A stretch of 64,000 nt of DNA from Micromonospora sp. WMMD961 (GTDB lineage Bacteria > Actinomycetota > Actinomycetes > Mycobacteriales > Micromonosporaceae): contig NZ_JARUBJ010000002.1 in the NCBI RefSeq assembly GCF_029626145.1, positions 898,501 to 962,500 of the forward strand, written 5' to 3'. A program made the translations under genes and the position numbers. The notes beneath the pieces were generated by a model that had not been told where the DNA came from, ran no database searches, and worked only from the letters and a program-made list of their open reading frames with translations. Positions within the stretch are counted from its first letter, which is position 1. Each line of letters starts with the position of its first letter. Positions 24,535 through 33,080 of the stretch are shown one piece after another.

Positions 24535-25787
24535 AGGGCCGGCTCGGCACGCTGACCGCGCTGTACGTCACCCAGTACCTCGGGGTCGGCTTCATCACCG
24601 TCGGGCTGACCGCCATCCTGCGCGACGGCGGCACCTCGCTGGACACCCTGGCCCTGTTGCAGATCGTCGGCCTGATCTGGCCCATCAAGTTCCTCTGGGC
24701 ACCCGTCCTGGACCGGTACGGTTCGCGCCACCGCGGTCACTACCGGTCCTGGCTGCTCGTGCTCCAGAGCGCCCTGGTGCTCGCGCTGTTGGCGCTGTTG
24801 CCGTTCACCGACCCGGCCGACGCGCTCGGCCCGATCGTCGCGATCTGCGCCGCGTACGTCTTCTTCTCCGCCACGCAGGACATCGCCGTGGACGCCGTCG
24901 CGGTCCGGATGCTCGCCGAGTCGAGCCGGGGGACCGGTAACGGGATCCAGGTCGCCGCGAGCTACCTCGGCAACCTGCTCGGCGGTGGAGCGTGCGTCCT
25001 GGTCTACGACCGGTTCGGCTGGGTTCCGGCGATCGGCCTGCTGGCCGCGATGACCGCTGTCGGCCTGCTGGTGGTGTGGCGGTTCCGGGAGCCTCCCCGT
25101 ACCGATCGGGTCGCCGGGATCGGCCCCGCCTACCGGGCGCTGCTGTCGGTGTTCGGCCAGCCGGGCTGCCGGTGGTGGACGTTCGGTGTGGTGCCACTGG
25201 TCTACGTCGGCGCGGGCATGGCGTACGCCCTGGTGACGCCCGCCCTGGTCGACGCCGGTTGGTCGTTGGGCCGGATCGGCGTCGTCACCGGGGTGGTGAC
25301 CAGCGCCCCGGCCATCGTGGCCGGGCTGGTCGCCGGGCTGGGCATCGGGCGGTTCGGCCGCAGCGGCGTCCTCGTGGTCGGCGGTGCGGCCCTCACGGTG
25401 TCGACCCTGCTCCTGCTGCCACTGATGAACGGTCGCGCGCCGTTGGGCGCGACGGTCGCCGCGCTCTGCTGCTTCATGGTGGCCTACACGATCGCCAACG
25501 TGGTGCTCTACACGGTCAACATGGACTACTCGCGCCCCGACACCGGCGGCACCGACTTCACTGTCCTGTCGTCGTTCGGCCTGGTCTGCTCGTTCGTGGC
25601 CGCGTCCATCGGTCTCGCGGCCGCCGACCGGGTCGGCTACCCGGCGGTCGCGGTCGCCGCCATCGTGCTGGTGGCCGCCGGTGTCGCCCTCGGTCTCGCA
25701 CACCAGCGGCGGTTCCCCCGCGGCTCCGGTCCCGTCGCCGACCCGGCAGCGCAACCGACCGGGGACGGTGTGAAGGCTGCGGCGTGA
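24531..25787 (+). CDS. MFS transporter, AmpG/RhtX-like, siderophore cluster
   Basis: A 418-residue 12-helix MFS protein. IWPIKFLWAPVLDRYG and SATQDIAVDAVAVRML resemble the AmpG and RhtX/FptX group, which import muropeptides or siderophores; clustering with siderophore genes favours the latter. The ATG overlaps the upstream stop, excluding the long spurious upstream extension. It could import the ferric siderophore or export the free one; direction cannot be judged from sequence. Confidence 0.85.
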   Translation: MKGRLGTLTALYVTQYLGVGFITVGLTAILRDGGTSLDTLALLQIVGLIWPIKFLWAPVLDRYGSRHRGHYRSWLLVLQSALVLALLALLPFTDPADALGPIVAICAAYVFFSATQDIAVDAVAVRMLAESSRGTGNGIQVAASYLGNLLGGGACVLVYDRFGWVPAIGLLAAMTAVGLLVVWRFREPPRTDRVAGIGPAYRALLSVFGQPGCRWWTFGVVPLVYVGAGMAYALVTPALVDAGWSLGRIGVVTGVVTSAPAIVAGLVAGLGIGRFGRSGVLVVGGAALTVSTLLLLPLMNGRAPLGATVAALCCFMVAYTIANVVLYTVNMDYSRPDTGGTDFTVLSSFGLVCSFVAASIGLAAADRVGYPAVAVAAIVLVAAGVALGLAHQRRFPRGSGPVADPAAQPTGDGVKAAA

Positions 25788-25815
25788 CAACGGTTGATGG
25801 CCGGCGGAGGCGTCG

Positions 25816-26988
25816 TTGCGGCTGTACCTGACCGCGCTCAACCCCACCGACTCCGTTGTGGACGGGTTCCTCCCCGCCGCTGCGGCGCTCGGGCTTCCGG
25901 TCACCGTGCTGACCGACCGGCCGGCGGAGTGGCCGGCGGACGTTCCGGTGGCGCTCTGCGCGGTCCGTGACGCGGCCGCGGTGGTCGCGGCGACGGCACC
26001 GAGCCCACCGGTGGCGCTACTGTCCAATAGCGACCACCTCCAGGAGGTCACCGCGATCGCCGCCCGCCAGCTGGGCCTGCCCGGCAAGAACCCCGACGCC
26101 GCCCGCCTGTGCAAGGACAAGGCCGCGGCCCGCCGGGCGATCGCGGCTGCGGGGCTCGACCTGGTACGCACCGTCACCATCGACCCCGGTGCCGTACCAC
26201 AGGTTCCGGCCGGGATGTTCCCGGCCGTGGTCAAGCCCCGGGCGGGGGTGGCCAGCGAGGACGTGTACCTGGTGGTCGACCAGCCCGAGCTGACCGCCCG
26301 GGTCACCGAGATCCGTGGCCGTCGCCCCGAGGTGGCCCTGGTGGTCGAGGAGTACCTCGCCGGCGAGCTGCGGACCTTCGAGACCCTCGGTGACGGCGCC
26401 GCGCTGGCGTCGCTCGGCGGTTGGTGTACCGGCCTCGGGCCGCCACCGACCTTCACCGAGGAGAGCCTCGCCTGGTCGCCCCCGGCGGAGCGGGAGAGCA
26501 CCCGGTTGCGGGCGCGCCTCGACGCGCTCGGGGTCGGCTTCGGCGCCTGCCACACCGAGTACGTCATCTCCGACGGCCGGGTCCGGCTGATCGAGGTGAA
26601 CTACCGGCTCATCGGCGACCGGATGGACCTGATCCTCGCCGAACTGCTCGACGTGCCGTTGTTCGAGCACGTCATCCGCCTGCACCTCGGCGAGCCGTTG
26701 ACCGCTCTCGACCTGCCCGCCACCGTCGACAGGTACGCCCAGGTCGAGTATGTGTGCGCGGATCGACCCGGACGCCTCGTCACCGCACCGGGCCGGGTGG
26801 AGGCCGTGCACGGCGACGTCCGGTTGGCCTGCTATCCGCTGCGCGAGGTGGGCCGCGTCGCCGACCGCACCGGAACGAACCGTGACTACCTCGCCGTGCT
26901 GCACGCCGTCGGCCCCGACGAGGGCAGCGTCCGGCAGTCGCTGGCCGCCTTCCGCAGCGATCTCCAGTGGACCATCGTCGGTGACTGA
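25816..26988 (+). CDS. ATP-grasp ligase, siderophore cluster
   Basis: A 390-residue ATP-grasp enzyme. The central ATP site shows PGKNPDAARLCKDKAAARRA, VVKPRAGVASEDVYLV and VEEYLAGELRTFE. The metal-binding end is VRLIEVNYRLIGDRMDLIL, where the canonical N-x-R pattern is present as NYR. Such enzymes join a carboxylate to an amine through an acyl phosphate. The only in-frame start with a ribosome site is TTG at 25816, after GGCGGAGG. It overlaps the next gene (GTGACTGA). An ATP-grasp enzyme next to two IucA/IucC enzymes suggests a third condensation chemistry in the pathway. Confidence 0.88.
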   Translation: MRLYLTALNPTDSVVDGFLPAAAALGLPVTVLTDRPAEWPADVPVALCAVRDAAAVVAATAPSPPVALLSNSDHLQEVTAIAARQLGLPGKNPDAARLCKDKAAARRAIAAAGLDLVRTVTIDPGAVPQVPAGMFPAVVKPRAGVASEDVYLVVDQPELTARVTEIRGRRPEVALVVEEYLAGELRTFETLGDGAALASLGGWCTGLGPPPTFTEESLAWSPPAERESTRLRARLDALGVGFGACHTEYVISDGRVRLIEVNYRLIGDRMDLILAELLDVPLFEHVIRLHLGEPLTALDLPATVDRYAQVEYVCADRPGRLVTAPGRVEAVHGDVRLACYPLREVGRVADRTGTNRDYLAVLHAVGPDEGSVRQSLAAFRSDLQWTIVGD

Positions 26989-28609
26989 CGACTGTGAGCG
27001 GGAGCTCTTCGCCCGGGTGCTCGACGCACTGCTGCGCGAGGATCACCTCGGTCTGCTCAGCACCGGCCGAGCGGACGGGCCCGACTGGTGGCAGGTGCCG
27101 CATCCCGCCGGTGTGCTGCGCGTCCCGGTGCGGGGGGACGGGTTCCAGCAGGCCCTGCGCAGTGCCGCACCGATCGTGCTGCTGCTCGACGGTGACGGCG
27201 ACATCCAGCGCATGGACACGCTGGAAGGGCTGTTGACGCTGCTCGCCCCGCGCGGCAGCCCCGAGGCCGAGGCCGGCTGGCGGGACTTCGGCGTCGAGTG
27301 CCGCGCCGACCTGCGGGCCCGGCGGCTCGCCGCCCGCAACCGGCAACGGGTGCTCGCCGCGGTGGCCGCCGAACGTTCGAGCACCCCGACGGGCCTGCCG
27401 GCGGCGCTCCTGGACGACGTGCTCGCCGCCCACCACGGCCACCCGGTCTACCCCACCGACCGGTGCCGGCACGGTCTCGGTGACGACGAACTGCTCCGGT
27501 ACGCCCCGGAACACGCCCCGCGTCTCACGCTGCGGTGGCATGCCGTCCCCGCCGAGGACGTCCGGCTCACCGGCGAGCTCCCGCCCTGGTGGCCGAGCCC
27601 GCAGCGACCGGACCAGGTCTTGATGCCGGTGCATCCGATCACCGCGACACGGGACGCGCTACCGGTGACGGACCTGCCGGCGATCACCGCACGGCCCACC
27701 CTCTCCATGCGGACGGTAGCGCTCGACCACGACCCGTACCTGCATCTCAAACTGCCGTTACCAACCGCGAGCCTCGGCGCCCGCAACCGGCGCACGCTGC
27801 GCCCCGGCTCACTCGCTGACGGCGCGGCCGTCGCAGTGCTGCTCGACCGGATCGCCAACGCCGAACCCACCTTCGCCGGGCGGATCCGGCACGCCGACGA
27901 GGGCACCTGGGCACACGTCGACGGGGACGAGCGGCGCAGCTTCCTCCTGCGCCGATTCCCCCGCGATCTGGCCGGCGTGCACGTGGTGCCGGTCGCGGCC
28001 CTCGCCGCAGCCGACCCGGCCGCCGGAACGGTCCTCGAACGCATCAGCCCCGAGCGACCGGTGACGCTGCTCGAGTCCTACCTGGACCTGCTGCTCGACT
28101 GGCACGTCCACCTCTGGCTGCGGCACGGGATCGCCCTGGAAGCGCATCCGCAGAACATCCACCTGCTGGTGCATCCCGACGGCACTGTCGGTCTGCTCTA
28201 CAAGGACAACGACGGGGCCCGACTCGACGCGCGACACGGCGGCCCGGGCGGGCTCGTCCTCGACGACGACCGGATGTGGGCGCGCGACCCGCAGGAACTG
28301 GCCGACGTGTTCATCACCATCACCCTGCACCTGGCCGCCGCCGCGCCCCTGGTCGCGCTGGCCGCTCGGGGGCTGCCCGTGCCGTCACCCGCCGACGCGC
28401 TGGCACCCCGGCTCGCCGCCGCCCGCGACCGTTGGGGAGACGGACCCACCGCGCGAACATTCACCGAGCGGGTCCTGCGGGCCGCCCACCTGCCCATCAA
28501 GGCGATGCTCACCGCCGGCACCCTGCTGCCCAAACAGCGGTTGGGCTGTGCCGACATCAACAAGTACTACCTTCGTACCGGCCCGAACTACCTCCGGGAG
28601 ACACGATGA
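26981..28609 (+). CDS. NIS siderophore synthetase, IucA/IucC family (first)
   Basis: A 542-residue NRPS-independent siderophore synthetase that adenylates a citrate-like carboxylate and couples it to an amine. Family landmarks are HGHPVYPTDRCRHG, LMPVHPITATRDALP, TARPTLSMRTVAL, LHLKLPLPTASLGARNRR, and the C-terminal HGIALEAHPQNIHLLVHPDG followed by LLYKDNDGARL. The phosphate and ATP-binding residues (S, R, H, N, Q of these motifs) look intact. GTG at 26981 overlaps the ATP-grasp stop, and its own stop overlaps the second synthetase. Confidence 0.92.
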   Translation: MTDDCERELFARVLDALLREDHLGLLSTGRADGPDWWQVPHPAGVLRVPVRGDGFQQALRSAAPIVLLLDGDGDIQRMDTLEGLLTLLAPRGSPEAEAGWRDFGVECRADLRARRLAARNRQRVLAAVAAERSSTPTGLPAALLDDVLAAHHGHPVYPTDRCRHGLGDDELLRYAPEHAPRLTLRWHAVPAEDVRLTGELPPWWPSPQRPDQVLMPVHPITATRDALPVTDLPAITARPTLSMRTVALDHDPYLHLKLPLPTASLGARNRRTLRPGSLADGAAVAVLLDRIANAEPTFAGRIRHADEGTWAHVDGDERRSFLLRRFPRDLAGVHVVPVAALAAADPAAGTVLERISPERPVTLLESYLDLLLDWHVHLWLRHGIALEAHPQNIHLLVHPDGTVGLLYKDNDGARLDARHGGPGGLVLDDDRMWARDPQELADVFITITLHLAAAAPLVALAARGLPVPSPADALAPRLAAARDRWGDGPTARTFTERVLRAAHLPIKAMLTAGTLLPKQRLGCADINKYYLRTGPNYLRETR

Positions 28610-30201
28610 GCGCCCAGTTGCGCTCCCGGCCGGGCACCGACACCGGTCGGCTCGCCGACCTGGCCGCCGCGCACGCCGTCTTCGGCTGCCTGGTCCGCGA
28701 GCTGGCCCTGCCGGACGCCACCCCGAAGGTGGTCGACGATGCCGCCCACCTGCTGCTGCCCAACCTCGACGTCACGGTGCGCTGCGAGGTCGCGCGGAAC
28801 TCACCGCTCGGGGCGCACCGCTACGTCGGCCCGGTGCAGCGGACGACCGACAGCGGCCGGTGGGCGGACCTCGACGCCGACGGGTTGGCCCGCCTGGTCG
28901 CGGCCGAACTCACCAGCCGTACCGGCCTGGTCAACGACGAGTTCGTCGAGCAGGTCCAGGCCAGCCGGGACACCGTGGCCCGACTGCTGGCCGACCGACC
29001 GGCCGAGAACCCGAAGCCCACCGGCGAGCCCGCCATCGACGCGTACGTCGACTCCGAACAGTCACTGGTCTTCGGCCACCCGTACCACCCCACCCCGAAA
29101 TGGCGCAGCGGTGACCCGGACCGTTGGCGGGCGTACGCGCCGGAGCTGCGCACGTCGTTCCGGCTGCACTGGCTCGCCGTACCGGACGATCTGGTCGTCG
29201 GCGCCGGGCCGTTCGACTCTCTCGTGGCCGCCCTCGAACCGCCGCGCCCCCCGGCCGGGCACCGCGTCCTACCGGTGCATCCCTGGCAGCTTTCCCTGCT
29301 CCCGCCGACGCACGCGCGCCTGCGCGACCTGGGCGAGGCCGGCGTGCCGGTGCGGCCGACGGCGAGCGTCCGCACCCTCTACGCCCCGGCGGCCGACCTG
29401 TTCGTCAAGACCAGTCTGCACGTACGGATCACCAACTGCCTGCGCAAGAACGCCCGTTACGAACTCACCGGGGCGGTGGCGCTGACCGACCTGCTGGCCC
29501 GGGTACCGATGCCGGACGGCGTCCGACTGCTCACCGAACCCGCCTACCGCACCGTGGACGTTCCCGGCCCGGACGAGGCGTACGGGACGATCCTGCGCAC
29601 CGGCCTGCGCCCGCACCTGCGTCCCGGGGACACCCCGGTGCTGGCGGCGGCGCTGGCCGCCACGCCGCTGGTGACACCGGACCCGGTGGCCTGGTGGCGC
29701 GCGTACGTCGGGTTGCTGGTGCCGGCGGTGCTGCGGTGCTGGCTCCGCCACGGGGTCGTGCACGAGGCACACCTGCAGAACGTGGTCGTCGTGCTCGACC
29801 GCGACCGCCGCCCGGTACGCATGCTGCTGCGCGACCTGGAAGGGGTGAAACTCGACGCCGACCGGCTGGTCGGCTGGCCCGACAGCGTCCCCCCGCAGGT
29901 CCGCTACCGGTCCGGGGACGCCTGTCGGCGGATCGTCTACTGCCTCTTCGTGAACCACCTCGGTGGCATCTGCGGGGCACTGGCCGACGCGCGACCCGGA
30001 ATCGAACGGCGACTGTGGCAGGAGCTACGGACCGTCCTCGACGCGGTGGCGACCGATCTCGACGATCCACCCGAGCTGCGCGCGCTGCTGGCCGGGGAAC
30101 CGCTGCCGGCCAAGGCGAACCTGCTGGTCCGGTGGCGGCGCGACGCGGACCGGGCGGCGCCCTTCGTGTCGGTGCCCAACCCGATGGGCGGTCCCCGATG
30201 A
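28606..30201 (+). CDS. NIS siderophore synthetase, IucA/IucC family (second)
   Basis: A 531-residue paralogue of the preceding synthetase, only modestly alike, so the two probably catalyse successive, different condensations. Motifs are FGHPYHPTPKWRSG, VLPVHPWQLSLLPP, VRPTASVRTLYAPA, FVKTSLHVRITNCLRKNARY, HGVVHEAHLQNVVVVLDRD and MLLRDLEGVKL. The set GHPxHP / HPWQ / KTSxxVRITN is that of complete, active family members. ATG overlaps the first synthetase's stop and its stop overlaps the decarboxylase start. Confidence 0.92.
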   Translation: MSAQLRSRPGTDTGRLADLAAAHAVFGCLVRELALPDATPKVVDDAAHLLLPNLDVTVRCEVARNSPLGAHRYVGPVQRTTDSGRWADLDADGLARLVAAELTSRTGLVNDEFVEQVQASRDTVARLLADRPAENPKPTGEPAIDAYVDSEQSLVFGHPYHPTPKWRSGDPDRWRAYAPELRTSFRLHWLAVPDDLVVGAGPFDSLVAALEPPRPPAGHRVLPVHPWQLSLLPPTHARLRDLGEAGVPVRPTASVRTLYAPAADLFVKTSLHVRITNCLRKNARYELTGAVALTDLLARVPMPDGVRLLTEPAYRTVDVPGPDEAYGTILRTGLRPHLRPGDTPVLAAALAATPLVTPDPVAWWRAYVGLLVPAVLRCWLRHGVVHEAHLQNVVVVLDRDRRPVRMLLRDLEGVKLDADRLVGWPDSVPPQVRYRSGDACRRIVYCLFVNHLGGICGALADARPGIERRLWQELRTVLDAVATDLDDPPELRALLAGEPLPAKANLLVRWRRDADRAAPFVSVPNPMGGPR

Positions 30202-31343
30202 CGCGACCCGTCTACGTCCACGACCTCGACGCGCTGGCCACCGAGGTCCGCGCCATCCGGGCGGCGCTGCCCCGGCAGGTGGAGTTCCTCTACGCGGTCA
30301 AGGCCAACCCGGATCCCGGTGTGCTGCGGACCCTCGCCCCGGTCGTCGACGGGTTCGAGGCCGCGAGCCGTGGCGAGCTGCGGAGGCTGGCCGAGCTGCT
30401 GCCGGGCCGGGCTCCCGCCGCGTACGCCGGGCCGGGCAAGACCGACGCGGACCTCGCCGCCGCTCTCGCCGCCGATGTGCACCGCATCCACGTCGAGTCA
30501 CCCGCCGAGCTTCGGCGGCTCGGCGCGCTGGCCACCGCCTCGGGTCGGTCGGCCCAGGTGTTGCTGCGCGTGAACCTGCCGGTCGACGCGCCCGGCGCGA
30601 GCCTGGTCATGGGCGGTGGGCCGAGCCCGTTCGGTATGGACCCGGCCGAGGCTGTCGAGTGTGCCCGCCGCCCGCCCGCCGGCATCGACGTACGCGGAAT
30701 CCACGCTCATCTGGCCAGCGGGCTGGACGCCTCCCTCGCCGGCACGGTCGCGGCCGCTGTCGTCCGGTGGGCCGTCACCGAGGTCGGTGCCGACGAGGTC
30801 GACGTCGGCGGAGGCATGGCCGTCGACTACACCGACCCGGCGGCCCGATTCGACTGGGTGGCCTACGGTCGGGCACTGGCGGACGTCCTCGACACGTATC
30901 CGGGAGTGCGGCTGCGCATCGAGCCAGGCCGGTCGGTCACCGCCTACTGCGGGGCGTACCTCACCGAGGTCGTCGACGTGAAGCGCTCCTACGGCGAGTG
31001 GTTCGTGGTGGTGGCCGGTGGGACCCACCACCTGCGCACGCCGGCGGCGAAGGGGCACGCGCAGCCATTCAGCGTGCACCGGCGGTACGACCTGGACGGC
31101 CCGCGTACCGACGGCGGGCCGGTCACCGTCGTCGGGCAGCTCTGCACCCCGAAGGACGTGCTGTCCTTCTCGGCCACCGCCGGGACGATCGGCGTGGGTG
31201 ACGTGTTGGCCTTCGGCATGGCCGGGGCGTACGCCTGGAACATCAGTCACCGCGACTTCCTGCTGCACGAGCCTCCGCTGTTCCGGACCGGTGACCCGCA
31301 GGAGGTGGCCGCCGAGTGGGCGGCCCGACCGCCCGGAACGTGA
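30198..31343 (+). CDS. PLP-dependent type III decarboxylase, siderophore cluster
   Basis: A 381-residue fold-type III PLP enzyme of the DAP/ornithine decarboxylase group. Lys35 in LYAVKANPDP is the predicted Schiff-base lysine. HIHVESPAELRRL, GIHAHLASGLD and EIGPGR-like RIEPGRSVTA make up the phosphate and barrel sites. GQLCTPKDVL carries the catalytic Cys-containing loop from the partner subunit. In staphyloferrin B synthesis the related SbnH decarboxylates a citryl-diaminopropionate intermediate, so a similar role here is plausible but not proven. Last gene of the overlapping siderophore operon. Confidence 0.88.
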   Translation: MTRPVYVHDLDALATEVRAIRAALPRQVEFLYAVKANPDPGVLRTLAPVVDGFEAASRGELRRLAELLPGRAPAAYAGPGKTDADLAAALAADVHRIHVESPAELRRLGALATASGRSAQVLLRVNLPVDAPGASLVMGGGPSPFGMDPAEAVECARRPPAGIDVRGIHAHLASGLDASLAGTVAAAVVRWAVTEVGADEVDVGGGMAVDYTDPAARFDWVAYGRALADVLDTYPGVRLRIEPGRSVTAYCGAYLTEVVDVKRSYGEWFVVVAGGTHHLRTPAAKGHAQPFSVHRRYDLDGPRTDGGPVTVVGQLCTPKDVLSFSATAGTIGVGDVLAFGMAGAYAWNISHRDFLLHEPPLFRTGDPQEVAAEWAARPPGT

Positions 31344-31369
31344 CGTCCGGCGACCTGACCAGCTCGGCG

Positions 31370-31383
31370 TGTTATCGATAACA
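31370..31383. promoter_or_regulatory. LacI-family-type operator before esterase
   Basis: TGTTATCGATAACA is a perfect 14-bp palindrome with the central CG typical of LacI-family sugar regulators. It lies 185 bp before the esterase ATG. Confidence 0.6.
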
Positions 31384-31567
31384 TGCTATCTTTCACCCGG
31401 GAGTGAAGGGCACGCTCCCGGTCACCGCAGCTAGTCGGCGAAGACGTGCCGCCGCACGCCCTGTCCCGCCGACTCCCAGGCCGTGACCCGTCCGGGCACC
31501 CGAGTCGATGCCAGCCGATCGCAGTCCGTCGCTGGCCGACGCAGCCCTACGGCAAGGAGCCCAGGCA

Positions 31568-32872
31568 ATGCTGAAACGTAGGTATCTCCTCCCATCCATC
31601 ACGGCCGCGGCACTTCTCCTCGCGGCCACCGCAGGCGGCGCACTGAGCGGCGGTTTCGGTGCGACAGCGGTCGCCGCCACCAACGGCACTCTCGCGGCGA
31701 CCGCCGGTTGCGGCAAAGCCCCCACGCTCACCAGTGGAACGCGCACGATCCAGAGCAGCGGGCAGAGTCGTACCTACAACCTGCGGATCCCGGACGGGTA
31801 CGACCGGAACCGCCCCTACCGACTGATCTTCGGCTTCCACTGGTTGAACGGCTCGGCGAACAACGTCACCTCGGCTGGCTACTACGGGCTGCAACCGCTG
31901 TCGAACAACAGCGCGATCTTCGTCGCGCCGCAGGGCCTCAACGCCGGCTGGGCCAACACCAACGGCCGGGACCTGACTCTCTTCGACGACATCTCCCGGC
32001 AGGTCGAGAACGACCTCTGCGTCGACACGACCCAGCGTTTCGCGCTGGGCTGGAGCTACGGCGGGGCCATGAGCTACGCGGTGGCCTGCGCCCGACCCAC
32101 CGTCATCCGCGCGGTCACCGTCATATCCGGCGCCAACCTCAGCGGCTGCAACGGCGGGACACAGCCCGTCGCCTACTTCGGCATCCACGGCACCTTCGAC
32201 AGCGTGCTGAACATCTCCCAGGGTCGGCAACTGCGCGACACGTTCGTGCGGAACAACGGCTGCACCGCGCAGAGCCCTCGCGAGCCGAGCCGGGGCAGCC
32301 TCACCCACATCACCACCGCCTACTCCGGCTGCCGAGCCGGATACCCGGTGCAGTGGGCCGCGTTCGACGGCGACCACACGCCGAGCCCGGTCGACGGCTC
32401 CGGTAGCCCCAACGACTCCCGCACGTGGACCTCGGGGGAGATCTGGAGGTTCTTCAGCCAGTTCGAGTCGACCACCCCGCCGACGACTCCGCCTCCGACG
32501 ACTCCGCCGCCGACGAGCCCGCCGCCCACCACCCCGCCGCCGACGACCCCGCCGCCCACCGGTGAACCGGGCACCTGCACCGCCACCTACCGGGCGGTCA
32601 ACAGTTGGCCCGGCGGCTTCCAGGGCGAGGTGACCGTGGCCAACAACACGGCCACGACGATCAACGGCTGGACCGTGGGCCTGACCCTGGCCGGCGGCCA
32701 GGCCATCAGCAGCCTCTGGAGCGGGGTCAACTCCGGCACCACCGGGAACGTCACAGTGCGCAACGCCGCCTACAACGGCACGCTGGGCTCGAACGCCTCG
32801 ACCACGTTCGGATTCACCGCCACCGGCGACGGCTCCACCCCACCCGGCAACGTCACCTGCACCAGCCCCTGA
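31568..32872 (+). CDS. Secreted CE1-type esterase (feruloyl/acetyl-xylan esterase, LpqC-like) with CBM2
   Basis: A 434-residue exported alpha/beta hydrolase. Signal peptide, residues 1-40. The catalytic domain (about 50-300) opens RTYNLRIPDGYDRNRPYRLI. The nucleophile elbow is GWSYGGAMSYAVACARP, and the probable catalytic His is in AFDGDHTPSP. A Pro/Thr linker (about 315-345) leads to a CBM2 with conserved Trp residues (NSWPGGFQGEVTV; INGWTVGLTL). Family members cleave ferulate or acetate from plant xylan or act on polyhydroxybutyrate; the CBM2 favours plant wall. AAGGAG lies 9 bp before the ATG at 31568; an in-frame ATG at 31508 lacks such a site. Confidence 0.88.
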   Translation: MLKRRYLLPSITAAALLLAATAGGALSGGFGATAVAATNGTLAATAGCGKAPTLTSGTRTIQSSGQSRTYNLRIPDGYDRNRPYRLIFGFHWLNGSANNVTSAGYYGLQPLSNNSAIFVAPQGLNAGWANTNGRDLTLFDDISRQVENDLCVDTTQRFALGWSYGGAMSYAVACARPTVIRAVTVISGANLSGCNGGTQPVAYFGIHGTFDSVLNISQGRQLRDTFVRNNGCTAQSPREPSRGSLTHITTAYSGCRAGYPVQWAAFDGDHTPSPVDGSGSPNDSRTWTSGEIWRFFSQFESTTPPTTPPPTTPPPTSPPPTTPPPTTPPPTGEPGTCTATYRAVNSWPGGFQGEVTVANNTATTINGWTVGLTLAGGQAISSLWSGVNSGTTGNVTVRNAAYNGTLGSNASTTFGFTATGDGSTPPGNVTCTSP

Positions 32873-32888
32873 CCGACGGCACGAAGGA

Positions 32889-32916
32889 GGGCCCGGAGCT
32901 GGCTTGCTCCGGGCCC
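32889..32916 (+). terminator. Hairpin terminator after esterase
   Basis: Perfect 11-bp stem GGGCCCGGAGC / GCTCCGGGCCC with a 6-base loop, 16 bp past the esterase stop. No U-tract. Confidence 0.75.
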
Positions 32917-33026
32917 CACAGGTGTGGGAACGGCGCGGGTACGCGAGCCGCGCCCCGCAACGCGGCTGATGTCGCATCGACGAGTCTGCACACCTTGGCA
33001 GGGGAGCGCGCCTCCGCTACCGTCCA

Positions 33027-33040
33027 TGGGAACGCTCCCA
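33027..33040. promoter_or_regulatory. CebR-type operator before GH6 cellulase
   Basis: TGGGAACGCTCCCA differs by one base from the CebR operator TGGGAGCGCTCCCA that controls cellulase genes in actinomycetes. It lies 40 bp before the cellulase GTG, so cello-oligosaccharide induction is likely. Confidence 0.85.
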
Positions 33041-33080
33041 CAAACTTAGATACATCAATGTGATCAGGAGGAAACACGTC

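Noticed and set aside
32470..32562. Tandem DNA repeats in the esterase, and likewise at 34060-34165 in the cellulase
   Set aside because: These encode ordinary Pro/Thr linkers of secreted CBM2 enzymes and need no further explanation.
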